From positions 3,658,001 to 3,722,000 of the forward strand of contig JBANAY010000004.1 in assembly GCA_037952775.1 (NCBI GenBank): 64,000 nt of DNA, given 5' to 3'. Under the pieces are notes generated by a model that saw only the letters and a list, made by a program, of their open reading frames with translations, did no database searches and was not told the origin of the DNA. Below, piece by piece: positions 47,923 through 58,163 of the stretch (the stretch's first letter is position 1; every line of letters starts with the position of its first letter). Source of the stretch: Clonostachys chloroleuca (taxonomy: Eukaryota > Ascomycota > Sordariomycetes > Hypocreales > Bionectriaceae). Made by a program: the position numbers and the translations under genes.

Positions 47923-49019
47923 GCGGCCTATACGTTCATTATAATATACTTTTACATTTCCAATGCTTCGGGCTATCTATGTCACGATAAATAGATGCCG
48001 TATATTTATAAGCAATAATTCAGTTAGATACAGAGATAATGCTACAGACTAAGATAGGAGATACCAAACTTGGACGTTGTTCCTTTGATATTCTACTTTC
48101 CTTTGATTATCCTCAATCTTTTGGTGGCAATTCTCTTCGCGCCTACTGTGGCACATAAATCGACTCGAGTCATTCTTTTCGGTCTTTTTGACGTCTGTAT
48201 CTAAGCTAGCCGACTCAATTGGAATAAATCATACTGTGGTTACAACATGTACATTAAATATAGTACCCCTATCCTTTGAAACTGATTCATGCTCTCATGG
48301 TACGAATACGGCAAAGCCGAGCGGAATTCTCTTCATCATCAGATAGATTCTATATAATGCATGAAATAACTTTGTAGAGAAACCATTAAATTGTTTGTTT
48401 CCATAAAAGAAGGGTTTGTAGGGGTTGCTCTTACGAAGAGAGGAATGCTATAGGGTAGCTATTTATCGACAGCTTCAAGGTTGTCTTGTACCCCACACAC
48501 AGATCAAATATCTTGCATACATGTATAGGCGTCTGGGGCTAAGGCTTGGATTGATCCCTGCACGATTTGCGATTACGAGATTGAGATGAACTCATGAATA
48601 ACTTAAATATCTTTCCTTATTGTATGGCATTGTGTCATAGGTCAGGGGACAAATATTTGTGAGATGCGGGGTGTAGTATTTACCCCTGTCGGAAAAGACG
48701 GGACCCGCGCATCTGTTGATCAGGCGCCGATTCCGTTGTGAGATGTGACGCTCGCTTTATTCCCGCAATCTGATCTTGCTTACGACCAGTTCGCCGAGCA
48801 ATACCTAAAATGGTCGAAATGGAAGTTCACTTGTTTGACATACGTCAACATCCCCCACGACCCTTCATGAAATAGGTCATTAGCTCGATATAAAAGCTGC
48901 CCTGTTCCGCTGAGTTCGATATTTGGCTGATGCCTTCTTTGACTTTATTACCTCACGAACCCTGTGGGAAACCATCTCAGCCTACGTAACTCATCACCGG
49001 TATCAATCAATCATCAAGA
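47923..49019. other. Intergenic region and promoter of the oxidoreductase pseudogene
   Basis: A 1.1-kb, A/T-rich spacer between two plus-strand loci. It ends with an intact-looking promoter, including a TATA box, for the pseudogene that follows. No gene is seen. Confidence 0.5.
48899..48906 (+). promoter_or_regulatory. TATA box upstream of the Gfo/Idh/MocA pseudogene
   Basis: TATAAAAG lies 121 bp before the pseudogene ATG, identical in core and similar in spacing to the box of the sugar transporter. The promoter therefore appears better preserved than the coding sequence. Confidence 0.45.
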
Positions 49020-50168
49020 ATGGCTGCTCGAGCTTTCAACGTTGGCATCGTTGGCTATGGGTAAGATGTGTAGGGACCCAAAGCATCTATATTTTGTGAC
49101 TGACCAAGAATCTCTTCTTAGTTCCTCGGCCAAGATATTCCATATCCCGTTTCTCACACAGCTGCCTCAATTTAGGCTCTACTGCATTGTCCAGCGGTCA
49201 CCAAAGCCTGGAAACTCCACCCCCGCCGACTAACCCGACATCAAGCACTTTACTCACTACAAAGACCTTCTTGCCGACTCAGCTGTTGATCTAGTCGTTG
49301 TCGGCACACCCCCAGGTAATCATTTCGAGTTGACCAAAGCAAGCTTGGAAGCAGGCAAGCATGTCCTTACAGAGAAGCCGTTTGTACCGACATCGGCGAC
49401 CGCCAACGAGCTCATCTCCATTGCAAAGGTGCAAAATCGTCTTCTCTGTGTATATCAGAACAGACGTTGGGACTCCGACTTTCTCACAGTAAGAGACCTC
49501 GTAGCCAAGGGAGCATTGGGCCGCATTCTGCAATATGATAGCCATTTCGCGCGCTACAACCCTGACCCCCCAGCAATCGGTCAGCCGGCCTGCCGATTGA
49601 AAAGGGAGGCAGCATGGTATTTGATCTCGGCAACCATCTAATTGATCAAGCGTATGTCCTCTTCGGCATGCCGCAAACTGTTCATGGTAGGCTGCTATCT
49701 CAGCGCAACGGCGGAGTTGACTTCCAGACACCAGACAGCATCGCGGTGGAACTCACGTATCCTGATGGCTTGCTCGTCAACATTCGAACAAGCGTTTTAA
49801 GCGCCGAAGTTGTGCAGCCTAGGTTCTGGGTTCGTGGCACAAAGGGAAGTTACTAGAAGTGGACGCTCGATCCCCAGGAGGATCAATTGATAGCTGGGAT
49901 GAAGGCGACGGATCCTGGCTTCGGGAGAGATAATCCCAAGGACCTAAAGCTCATACTTGTGGACGAAAACAACATCCCTAGAGAGGCTCCAGCCCCTGAG
50001 GTCGAGCCAGTCACTTACAAGGCCTTTTATGCGGAGCTGGCCAAAGCTCTCGCGACTGGCGAGGATAAGGACGTCCCTGTGAGAGCAACACAGGCGAGAG
50101 ATGTTTTACGACTGATCGAGGCTGTCATTGAGAGTGCGAAGACAAAGAGAGGCGTAGTGATTGCGTGA
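49020..50168 (+). pseudogene. Gfo/Idh/MocA-family oxidoreductase, broken at three places
   Basis: The frame reads as an NAD(P)-dependent sugar or inositol-type dehydrogenase. Exon 1 is 49020-49060, an intron ending in TCTTAG follows, and exon 2 starts near 49122 and runs to the stop at 50166-50168. VGIVGYGSSAKIFHIP (cofactor motif), VVVGTPPGNHFELT, HVLTEKPF (the EKP motif) and GGSMVFDLGNHLIDQ are well preserved. Three lesions are visible: TAA at 49231-49233, a one-base frameshift between about 49555 and 49600 (before GGSMVFD), and TAG at 49854-49856, where a Gln codon (CAG) is expected. The TAG is a C-to-T change at CpA, the context favoured by repeat-induced point mutation, although one site is no proof. 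The remaining family length would be about 350 residues. A functional product is unlikely. Confidence 0.9.
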
Positions 50169-50468
50169 TAGAAACATTGAATTTGTATATTTAATCCTAG
50201 CGTACCATTTTACGCTACGATGAAACGTGGTACCGGACAGAACAACAGTGCTTGGAGACTCACTATGGGTGAGACTGAGAAGAAAGAGTTTATCATTCCC
50301 AGTCTGATTTCAAGTAAGAGTTGGTAATCGAGGTATCAATTTTAAGGCTCTATGAATATCTATCATCTATATCATTATGTTCGATGACGCTAGATACGCT
50401 GAAAGAGACCACGGGTTTCACCCAGAGGATGTGCTTGCTGGATGCACTTTGCCATGTATCGCGTAGAA
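50169..50468. other. Convergent 3' spacer, pseudogene / Dabb gene
   Basis: A 300-bp A/T-rich spacer between converging loci. No gene is seen. Confidence 0.5.
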
Positions 50469-50974
50469 TTATATATGGTTTGGTCGCACCAAACCCTGGA
50501 ATCCATGAAGGTCATCTCCATTGACTTCAAAGTCAAACCTCGTAACATCTTCCGCAAACGGCCAAAGGAGCTCGCTGGTGACTCTGTTCATTTGTTAGCA
50601 TATTGATGATATTTTTCATTCAACTGTGACCCACTTGTGATGCTCTTTGCTGGCTTGATACTCTTCTAAGGCGGCATGATCTTTGTGAAAGCTGAGTAGC
50701 GAGACCTCAAAGCCTTTGCTTCGCTCAATTGGCGTTGTGATGGATGGTCCACCAACAGTGAGCTGCTGGTTCTGGACACAGGGCAGATTTCTCAGTTTCT
50801 TCAACTCTGCCACGAATCTTGCCTTGTGGGCTTTTGTAGCCTCAGGCTTAAACTTAAATAACACTATAACAACTGATTAGCACGATGAAGCTCAATGGAT
50901 ATTTCATTGTATGGGTTCGTGTATTCCATTAAACTGAGAGAAACGATTTACTAACCAATGTGAATGATGGTCAT
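50469..50974 (-). CDS. Dabb (stress-responsive alpha/beta-barrel) domain protein
   Basis: A small protein of 120 residues in three exons: 50974-50956 (19 bp, coding MTIIHI), 50863-50635 and 50583-50469. The Dabb ferredoxin-like fold is recognisable: IVLFKFKPEATKAHKARFVAEL at the start (beta1-alpha1), VGGPSITTPIERSKGFEVSLLSF in the middle, and LEEYQASKEHHKVTSELLWPF near the end, where the fungal consensus has a similar HxxV and WPF stretch. The second intron was set at AA|GTGGGT because this joins EHHK to VTSELLWPF and extends the protein beyond a premature stop. Relatives include lactone or enzyme-helper proteins and polyketide cyclases. The neighbours suggest a role in a catabolic module, but no reaction can be assigned. 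Confidence 0.82.
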
Positions 50975-51398
50975 GTTGAAATAATACGCCACTGTCGGAG
51001 ATTATTATCTCAAGAAGGAATTCTCTACCAGTATCTAGGATGCAAAAGAAATACTTGGAGGCATTCCGAGTGGGCGATATTTCAAGCGGAGTATTCCCGC
51101 ACGTGGAGAAGAAAGGTAGAAGTGGGCATGCGGACAAACCCCGAGACAAAAACCTATTTTTCACACGGCATACCCAAGTCGGCACTCGTTTCGTCAAATT
51201 AATGGGCCCCTAGGCAATGGAATTGAATCCAAGTAGTTTTAATAAGCGAGATAACGTCTTTCAATTCGACCTTTTCGAAAACAAAGATGGTGTGGCAACC
51301 GAGATAGACAAGACCGTGATTTATCTGTGAGCCTGCTAAGTGCCCTTAAAGAATATGATAAGTTCGAGAAAACCAATATCTATAAATCTATTTATATT
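50975..51398. other. Spacer between Dabb gene and dehydrogenase
   Basis: A 424-bp spacer holding the Dabb promoter and the 3' UTR of the next minus-strand gene. No additional gene was recognised. Confidence 0.5.
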
Positions 51399-52208
51399 CT
51401 ATGAACGACCGGTAGAGGATGTGATACCTCCGTCAACGACAATTTTTTGACCAGTAACATATCGAGCTTCATCTGAAGCCAGGAACAAAGCGGCATTTGC
51501 CACATCCCAAGCATCACCCATATGGCCCATGGGAACTTGATTATCCCTCGTCGCTTTGAATTCTTCATAGCCACCGGGTACTGGGTGTCGTTTGAAAAGC
51601 TCTCTTGTGTATGGAGTCTCCATTAAACCAGGTACCACTGTATTGAGCCTCACTCCCTTCTTCGCGTAGATGACAGCCGTAGCCTTCACGAACTGCATGA
51701 TTGCGGCCTTCGTGGTATTGTATGCAATCTGGGGCTTCCCAATGTAGCGCAGCCCTGCGATACTGGAAACGCAAACGATAGAGCCACCCCTTTCCTGTTT
51801 CTCCATGATAGGAAGGACATGGTGGCATGCCAAGTATACGCTTTTCAAGTTGAGATCCATCTGGGAATCCCAAGTCTCTTCTGACATTTCGGCGGGCCCG
51901 CCTGGCTGTGACTGGCCCACGTTGCATACTAAGATATCAATGCGTCCATGTTTTGCGATACAGGCATCGACGAGGGCTTTGACGGACTCCGAGGAAGTGG
52001 CGTCGGCTTGCATGACTTCTCCCTTAAGGCCTTCATCGCGTAGAGTGTCTGTCGTCTTCGTTGTGGAAGCGATTGTGCGGTTGCCACCAAAGATGATAGC
52101 CCCTTGTCGGGCAAGGGTAATTGCACAGGCTGCACCAATTCCCCAACCCTCGGTTCCTGACTGGCCCAAGCCAATTACAAGGGCGACTTTGCCATTCAAA
52201 TCGAACAT
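51399..52208 (-). CDS. Short-chain dehydrogenase/reductase (FabG-like)
   Basis: A single-exon classical SDR of 269 residues. The nucleotide-binding region is the extended variant ALVIGLGQSGTEGWGIG, the NAG motif appears as CNVGQSQPGG, the active-site Ser is in SSIAG, and the YxxxK motif is YNTTKAA. VDGG near the C-terminus closes the fold. The in-frame GTG upstream at 52364 was rejected; the ATG at 52208 starts with MFDLNGKVALV, the normal SDR start. It is divergent from an IlvD/Edd dehydratase with 340 bp between starts, so both probably share a promoter. Together they look like successive steps in sugar or sugar-acid breakdown (sugar or keto-deoxy-acid oxidation plus dehydration), an inference from family and position. 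Confidence 0.92.
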   Translation of the reverse strand: MFDLNGKVALVIGLGQSGTEGWGIGAACAITLARQGAIIFGGNRTIASTTKTTDTLRDEGLKGEVMQADATSSESVKALVDACIAKHGRIDILVCNVGQSQPGGPAEMSEETWDSQMDLNLKSVYLACHHVLPIMEKQERGGSIVCVSSIAGLRYIGKPQIAYNTTKAAIMQFVKATAVIYAKKGVRLNTVVPGLMETPYTRELFKRHPVPGGYEEFKATRDNQVPMGHMGDAWDVANAALFLASDEARYVTGQKIVVDGGITSSTGRS

Positions 52209-52548
52209 CGTTTTGGAGTCTGGAGTCGGAGTGTTTGAAGCTTGATTGAGGATGATAGGATAGATCGAGTGAGTGGTCCGGCTGCCGAAACCGTGGAAAT
52301 ATTTCCGGTTATTGAAGCCGAGTAATATATTTCCGTGTCGGTTGAAGGCATGAGACCCGCTCACGGAGTTTCTCCGTCAAGGAGAATGGCCAATCACGGC
52401 ATGCTTATTTTTGCCGCCCGGCTCCGACATCGTTTGCTATGATGTGATCGGATAAGGCGAAAGTGATAAAGACCGGGCTCTCTGCTCTCATGCCTTGTGC
52501 TGTGGAGTGAAATCATTGGACATATGCTGGGAAAACGCGAGATACAAC
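52209..52548. promoter_or_regulatory. Shared divergent promoter, dehydrogenase / dehydratase
   Basis: A 340-bp region between two outward-pointing starts, which is short enough to favour co-regulation. A CGG-type inverted pair for a Zn2Cys6 regulator was looked for by eye but not established. Confidence 0.45.
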
Positions 52549-54499
52549 ATGGAGAATGATGCAAGCTCAAACACAAGAGGAGGCGAAAAGCCCGCCCCTA
52601 ACGACTATGACCTGAATACTCCCATTGACTCCAGTTCTGGAGGAATGCGACAGGGTCTGGCGTCGTATGGCGATGCCCATTTCTCCCTCTTTCTCCGCAA
52701 AGTCTTCATCAAGGCTATGGGATACAGTGAAGAGTCTCTCTCACGACCCATCATCGGCATTGTCAACACTTACTCCAGCTTCAATCCTTGCCACGCCAAT
52801 GTCCCTCAGCTCATCGAGGCCGTCAAGCGTGGTGTTCACCTCGCTGGTGGACTAGCCATTGACTTCCCAACCATCAGCATTGCTGAATCCTTCTCTTCGC
52901 CAACAAGTATGTACCTTAGGAACCTAATGTCGATGGACACCGAGGAGATGATACGCGCGCAGCCGTGCGACTCGGTCGTTTTGATCGGGGGATGCGACAA
53001 GACCACCCCCGCACAGCTCATGGGTGGCATCTCGGCGAATAAGCCGGCGCTGAGTCTTGTTACTGGGCCCATGATGCCCGGCAGCCACAAGGGCGAGCGG
53101 ATTGGAGCCTGCACAGACTGTCGAAACAATTGGGCCAAGTTTCGCGCTGGTGCAATCGATATCGAAGAAATCTCAGGTATCAATGAAGAGTTGGCGCCGA
53201 CGGTACGTTCCCAAATACTAAAACGTTGACTGCTCGCCGGCATACCCTATCAGTTACTGAATGACCTTCTTACATACTGACTTCTTGCAGGCCGGAACAT
53301 GTGGTGTGATGGGCACTGCAAGCACAATGGCATGTATCCTGGTTGGTCTGGGCATGATGCCTTTCTGGGGAGCCACGGCACCAGCCGTGTCCTCGGCCAG
53401 ATTACGCATTGCGGAAGAAACGGGATCTCTGGCTGTGAAGATGCATAACCTGAAGCTCAAGCCACAGACAGTTCTCACGCGCAAGTCCTTCCTCAACGCT
53501 ATCACCGTCCTCCAGGCCATCGGTGGCTCGACCAACGCCGTCGTGCACTTGATGGCGATTATTGGACGCCATCCTGATGTGGCAGGAACAATCACGCTCG
53601 AAACGTTTGACGAGATTGGACGGAAGACCCCGTTGCTTGTGGATTTGAAGCCTAGTGGCGACAATTACATGACAGACTTCCACAACTCGGGCGGTATGCG
53701 AGCGTTGCTGGAAGAGCTCAGACCCTTGCTACACCTTGATGCGTTGACCATCAAAGGAAATACATTAGGAGAGGAACTGGACTCGACTCCCCTCAAGAAG
53801 ATCCCAAGAAACATTCCTACCATGGTTCTTCGCCCGCTACACGACCCCCTTTACGAACGCTCTTCTTTGGTCGTTCTTAAGGGCAATTTAGCACCGAATG
53901 GCTGTGTCATGAAAGCAAGTGCTTCAAAAAATCGGGCACTGCTCAATCATACTGGCCGAGCGGTTGTATTCGCCGGCTCAGCGGATATGGCCAATAGGAT
54001 TGATGATCCGAACCTCGAAGTAGAGCCCGATAGCGTGCTTATTCTCCAAAACATTGGGCCCATTGGTAATCCAGGCATGCCAGAGGCTGGAATGATCCCT
54101 ATTCCTCGCAAACTCGCCGCAGAAGGCGTTCAGGACATGTTGAGGATATCTGATGGACGGATGAGTGGAACTGCTGGTGGTACAATTGTACTTCACGTAT
54201 CTCCGGAGGCAACGGACCCAGGTTCAGTACTAGGAATCGTCTGCACAGGAGACTTGGTAAAGTGTGACTTGGATCAGCGACTAATCCACGTGGATATCTC
54301 GGAGGAAGAGATCAAGCGCCGACAGGGAGAGAAGAGAAAGACATTGGAAGCAGAATCCGAGAATAACAAATCGGCAGACGTATGGATTGCAAGAAAGAAG
54401 CTCAGAGGATATAGGGGACTGTTTATGCGGTCGGTGCAGCAAGCTCATTCAGGAGCAGACTTTGACTTCCTTACAGCTGCAGGACCTACAGATACGTAA
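52549..54499 (+). CDS. IlvD/Edd-family dehydratase (sugar-acid or dihydroxy-acid)
   Basis: An iron-sulfur dehydratase of 620 residues in two exons (52549-53202 and 53291-54499). The three cluster ligands are visible: Cys81 in SFNPCHANVP, Cys149 in IGGCDKTTPA and Cys222 in AGTCGVMGTAS. IAES, HLMAIIGRHPDV, GCVMKAS and ISDGRMSGTAGGTI complete the family pattern. The fungal leucine/valine-pathway enzyme is usually preceded by a mitochondrial presequence; here the N-terminus is short, hydrophilic and unlike one, and the neighbours are oxidoreductases, so a sugar-acid dehydratase (arabonate, xylonate, fuconate or gluconate type) is more likely. Upstream TTG at 52495 was rejected; the ATG at 52549 gives the expected start. 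Exact substrate unknown. Confidence 0.92.
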
Positions 54500-55355
54500 T
54501 GGGAGATCAAACCGCGGATTATGCTTCTGAAATATACTACACTTGCAAGAATGATGGACATATCTGGATGGATTGTGTGAATAGAAATATATACAAAGAG
54601 AAGAAATCTCTGTCAGCATCGAACAACGACGAGTGGCATAAACGATATCACCCCTCCATCCGTGTACCTACGTCGGGGGCAGGATATTGAGCGTGTCCAT
54701 TATAGCGGCGTCTGGCCATCGTGTCTCTTCCAATTTCTGGGCCACACGGCCATAAATATAAGAACAAGCGAAGACGAACAATGTCAAACCTAGTACTAAT
54801 CCAACAAACACTAACGAATTTCATATTCGTGTAGCATTTGCTAGAGAACATAAGGGAACCTCGTTAAGTTTGTTGAGACATCGCGAGACACACGAAGCTC
54901 TCAGCCGTGTTCTGCTAGCCGAGGATGGACTAATACTTCTGAAGGAGCTGATGAGGTTGGACCTCGTTTGAGTGAGAAGCATCCTTAGCAAGCAAAGTTG
55001 ATAGAGGAACCTTTATGAGTAATAGAATCGGAGCATGGAGCGCGAAATGGTGGTGGATATGCCAGACTTAAGCGACACTACCAATGAATGTTCCCTTTGG
55101 CTATTAGGAGGCCCAAAGATTGGGAACTAATCATCGTAATCAGACCTCTCAATGCATTATGAGTTGAGCAGGCTGTCCGCAATTGAGGACAGAGGGAGCT
55201 GCAAAGCCGACCCACCAGTTGTACATCAACTTTTTCAACTACAGAATCTCGTCAACATACACGGGAAAGCAGTGACGCAGAATTCCAAGATGAGCTAAAG
55301 CATGGACCTAACAGAATTCTCTCATATTGCCACGATTGGCATAGAGATCACTAAA
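54500..55355. other. Convergent 3' region (0.86 kb)
   Basis: It lies between the 3' ends of the dehydratase and the APH-like gene. The short frames directly after the dehydratase stop have no motif. No gene is seen. Confidence 0.5.
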
Positions 55356-56882
55356 CTAGTCTTTTACCTCCTTCAAAAAGTTGTCATAGTCCTTACGGCA
55401 GGCATAAATTTGCTCCATGCTATGTTCAACGTACTTTTCCGTCTCAACTTCAAGAGCTGGTGACAGTTCAAAAGGTTTTCCTTCTGGGTGTAGTTGATAA
55501 AGCACCCCATAATACAACTGATCAACAGCTTCTATGTTTTCAAGAGCATAGTGAAACCAAAATCTCTTAGTTTTCCAAGACTCGAGCATGAGAGCCGACA
55601 AAGGCTTCTCATTTTCTTGGATTGTCTCTGTGCCTGCCAACCGCTCTTCCACGGTTCTCATAGCTCCTAGGAACATTGGTAGTTCCTTCTCATACTGTTC
55701 AATAAAAGAGTCGAATTTGTTTCGATCAATGTAGCTCATCACCGGCTTGAGAGTAAGCCAGGGAGGCGGTATGCATAGGAATGGGAGAGGCAAGAAGTTG
55801 ATGGTCGTCGGTTCGAAAACATAATTTATTTTCCCCGTTCTTTGGTCATAATCGACACGAAAGAGCTCCCAGTCTAAGTGCGGCATGGCTGGCACAAATG
55901 GGCCTTTGGAGTACTCTTCCCTAGTTGCAAGCTCTTTGATAAGCTGTAGGAACCCATGCCGGGCCCTAAAACGAAGCCGGGCGCACTTGGCAACCTTTTC
56001 CGGATCGAGGTTGAATTCATCATCTTCCCATTGTGCAAAAACATCGTCTGCGACAGGGTCCAGCCGTCTAGGTACGCCTAGGCTGCGTAAACCCCAGAGA
56101 GCGGTCATGTTTTGTTCGCACATAAACCAGAAATAATCTTCTGCGGAACTGAATGGCTCTTCAGGCCACTCGTGCATGGGATAACTAGGGGTATGCGATA
56201 GGAGATATTCCATAGAACCCGTGAATGGGCGTTTGGTAACTTCCCACTTCCCAGAGCTGTGTGCACTCACGGAGCCTATCCGGTCCATCGTCAAACGCCG
56301 CAGTTCGAGGTAGTATTGAGAGATTTGCTCATAGATATTGGACCGAATCTCGTTCGCCCTGCTGGCTGAAACGGTTTGAGATTCTCGTAGTGCGGTCAAA
56401 TAACTGCGCAGAGACTTTCCCCGCCTCATGGATTCTACCAAGTAAAAGGGTACCTCGAGAATCGGAAGAACATCAGACACGTCCTTGCTAAAAGACAGGA
56501 TATGTGGCATAGGAATACTCGTGTTGGCGGAAAAATACTTGATCCACTCAACCACTCGAGTTATTTTTTCCACCTGGATCGCATCAGGATCGCTGGGTTT
56601 AGGGCACGTAATGCGTAATGACACGCAGAAGCCATCTGAGAAACGAAACCGGTAAGGATCGCCAGGTAATTTTGGATCAGAAGTACAAGGCCCTCGGTCC
56701 CCAACTCTATCAGCAACAAATACTTCAAGAGATCTGTAGACCCTTGGTTGGTAGACCCAGCTCTCTCTCGAGCTTGAATTGTGCCCGTCCCGTAACGAGA
56801 TGAGAGGGTCCATTGCGACCGCAAGGAGGTCAAGTGGCACTACTTCGTCCATTTCCCTTTTCAATAATCTCGGAGCAAGCAT
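55356..56882 (-). CDS. APH-like phosphotransferase-fold protein, probable pseudokinase
   Basis: An intronless gene of 508 residues. The general layout is that of the large fungal family of aminoglycoside-phosphotransferase-like proteins: an N-lobe around residues 75-165 (RFRFSDGFCVSLR, then PMPHILSFS and EVPFYLVESMRRGKSLRSYL) and a C-lobe with PHLDWELFRVDYDQRTGKI at residues 334-352. Where active members have HxDxxxxN followed by an IDWE-type metal-binding Asp, this protein has His335 and Asp337 but Arg in place of Asn, and VFEPTT without the Asp. Phosphotransfer is therefore doubtful. The C-terminal 120 residues are Glu-rich helices. No signal peptide or membrane helix is seen. The family assignment rests on layout and is moderate. 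Confidence 0.7.
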   Translation of the reverse strand: MLAPRLLKREMDEVVPLDLLAVAMDPLISLRDGHNSSSRESWVYQPRVYRSLEVFVADRVGDRGPCTSDPKLPGDPYRFRFSDGFCVSLRITCPKPSDPDAIQVEKITRVVEWIKYFSANTSIPMPHILSFSKDVSDVLPILEVPFYLVESMRRGKSLRSYLTALRESQTVSASRANEIRSNIYEQISQYYLELRRLTMDRIGSVSAHSSGKWEVTKRPFTGSMEYLLSHTPSYPMHEWPEEPFSSAEDYFWFMCEQNMTALWGLRSLGVPRRLDPVADDVFAQWEDDEFNLDPEKVAKCARLRFRARHGFLQLIKELATREEYSKGPFVPAMPHLDWELFRVDYDQRTGKINYVFEPTTINFLPLPFLCIPPPWLTLKPVMSYIDRNKFDSFIEQYEKELPMFLGAMRTVEERLAGTETIQENEKPLSALMLESWKTKRFWFHYALENIEAVDQLYYGVLYQLHPEGKPFELSPALEVETEKYVEHSMEQIYACRKDYDNFLKEVKD

Positions 56883-58163
56883 AAAAGTCGTAAATAATAG
56901 GTCTGGAATGTGTGAAAAACACGTCGAGCTGGATATTCTCGCCGATTTTCAGGGTCTTGCAAGCAATGGGAAAAGTGTAGCGTCCAAGTGTTGCCTAATT
57001 GTTGGGCATAATGCATGATAAGAGCTGTTGGTTCTAATTCGATTTTGCGCTGCGACCCTGGTGATGCAACATCGCTTGCAGATAACCCTTATCCCGTGGA
57101 TTAGAGGCTGAGCCTACGTGCTGCGGAGATACCGAGAAACCACGCAAGCAATCACGCCACCATCGAGGGGATTTTCTACTTGCAATTTAGTTTTTTTCAT
57201 CAAGGGACACTTGCTCCATGAGTTTGACAGCCAGTTTTCGTTTCTCAACTTCCAGACTCAAGGACACTCGGGAACATAGCTAACAGCAAGACGCTTAGCC
57301 CAGTAATAACAACATTTGTCGCATCATTGATATCCATTTATTGTTGAGGTTCGGAGTACTGTCAGGGACCGTAAAAATCCATCTCACCTGATCGGGATTT
57401 GGGGGCTCGACCAACAGATAAATGCATGGATAGCGTGAACATATATTTAGTAGGTTTCTTACCAACTGAACTCACAAAGTGGAGTTCTCTTGCATTCCCT
57501 TTCCATAACGATCATACGCTGCGGTCATTGCCCCCCAAATGCATTCCTGTTCTTGATCCGCGTCATCTTCGAATGGAGAAAGCAAGAAGTACTTGTCTAG
57601 GATAGGAATGGTATCTAAGTAATATTACTATGGGTGACAAACCAATAACCCAATGGTGATGTCAAGGCCTACTCCTAAGCAGTTGCCTTATCACGCAAGA
57701 TGCTTATTTTGGACTAAAGTGTGATGCTAGGTTCTTTTCGTTGTTATTTCTGGGAATCCAAGATTGTCAATTGTTGGACTTGTACGGGTTCAATTGGTGG
57801 GCAGAAAGAAATGCCATGTCACTCAACCAACACTCAATCAATATTATCACGAACCTCCCAAGACGCAAACGAGCGGATCGCCTAAGAAGAACGGATCAAA
57901 ATAGAACACTGAATTTCAATTCTTGGTCAGCTGTTGATTTGTGATGGACGTGATAGTAGAAAGAAAACCGTATATATTGTGGTCGGTTTTACCATACAAT
58001 ATGTTTTTAGACAAGTTAAAAAAAAGCACATACAAAAACATACATAGTGAGAGCTGGTCTCTCTTCAATTATTTCTCACACTCTGAGCTGGACTCATTTA
58101 TTTGTTACTTTTACACTTTTTCGTGGTAGTCTGCACCCTACTCGCAATTCCTACTCATCCATC
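56883..58163. other. Divergent intergenic region (1.3 kb)
   Basis: It lies upstream of the APH-like gene (-) and the Lys/Pro repeat gene (+). It is A/T-rich, especially from 57900 to 58160, and shows no recognisable exon or RNA gene. Confidence 0.5.

Noticed and set aside
52209..52364. N-terminal extension of the FabG-like dehydrogenase
   Set aside because: It begins with GTG, has no targeting features, and family members start at the MFDLNGKVALV position.
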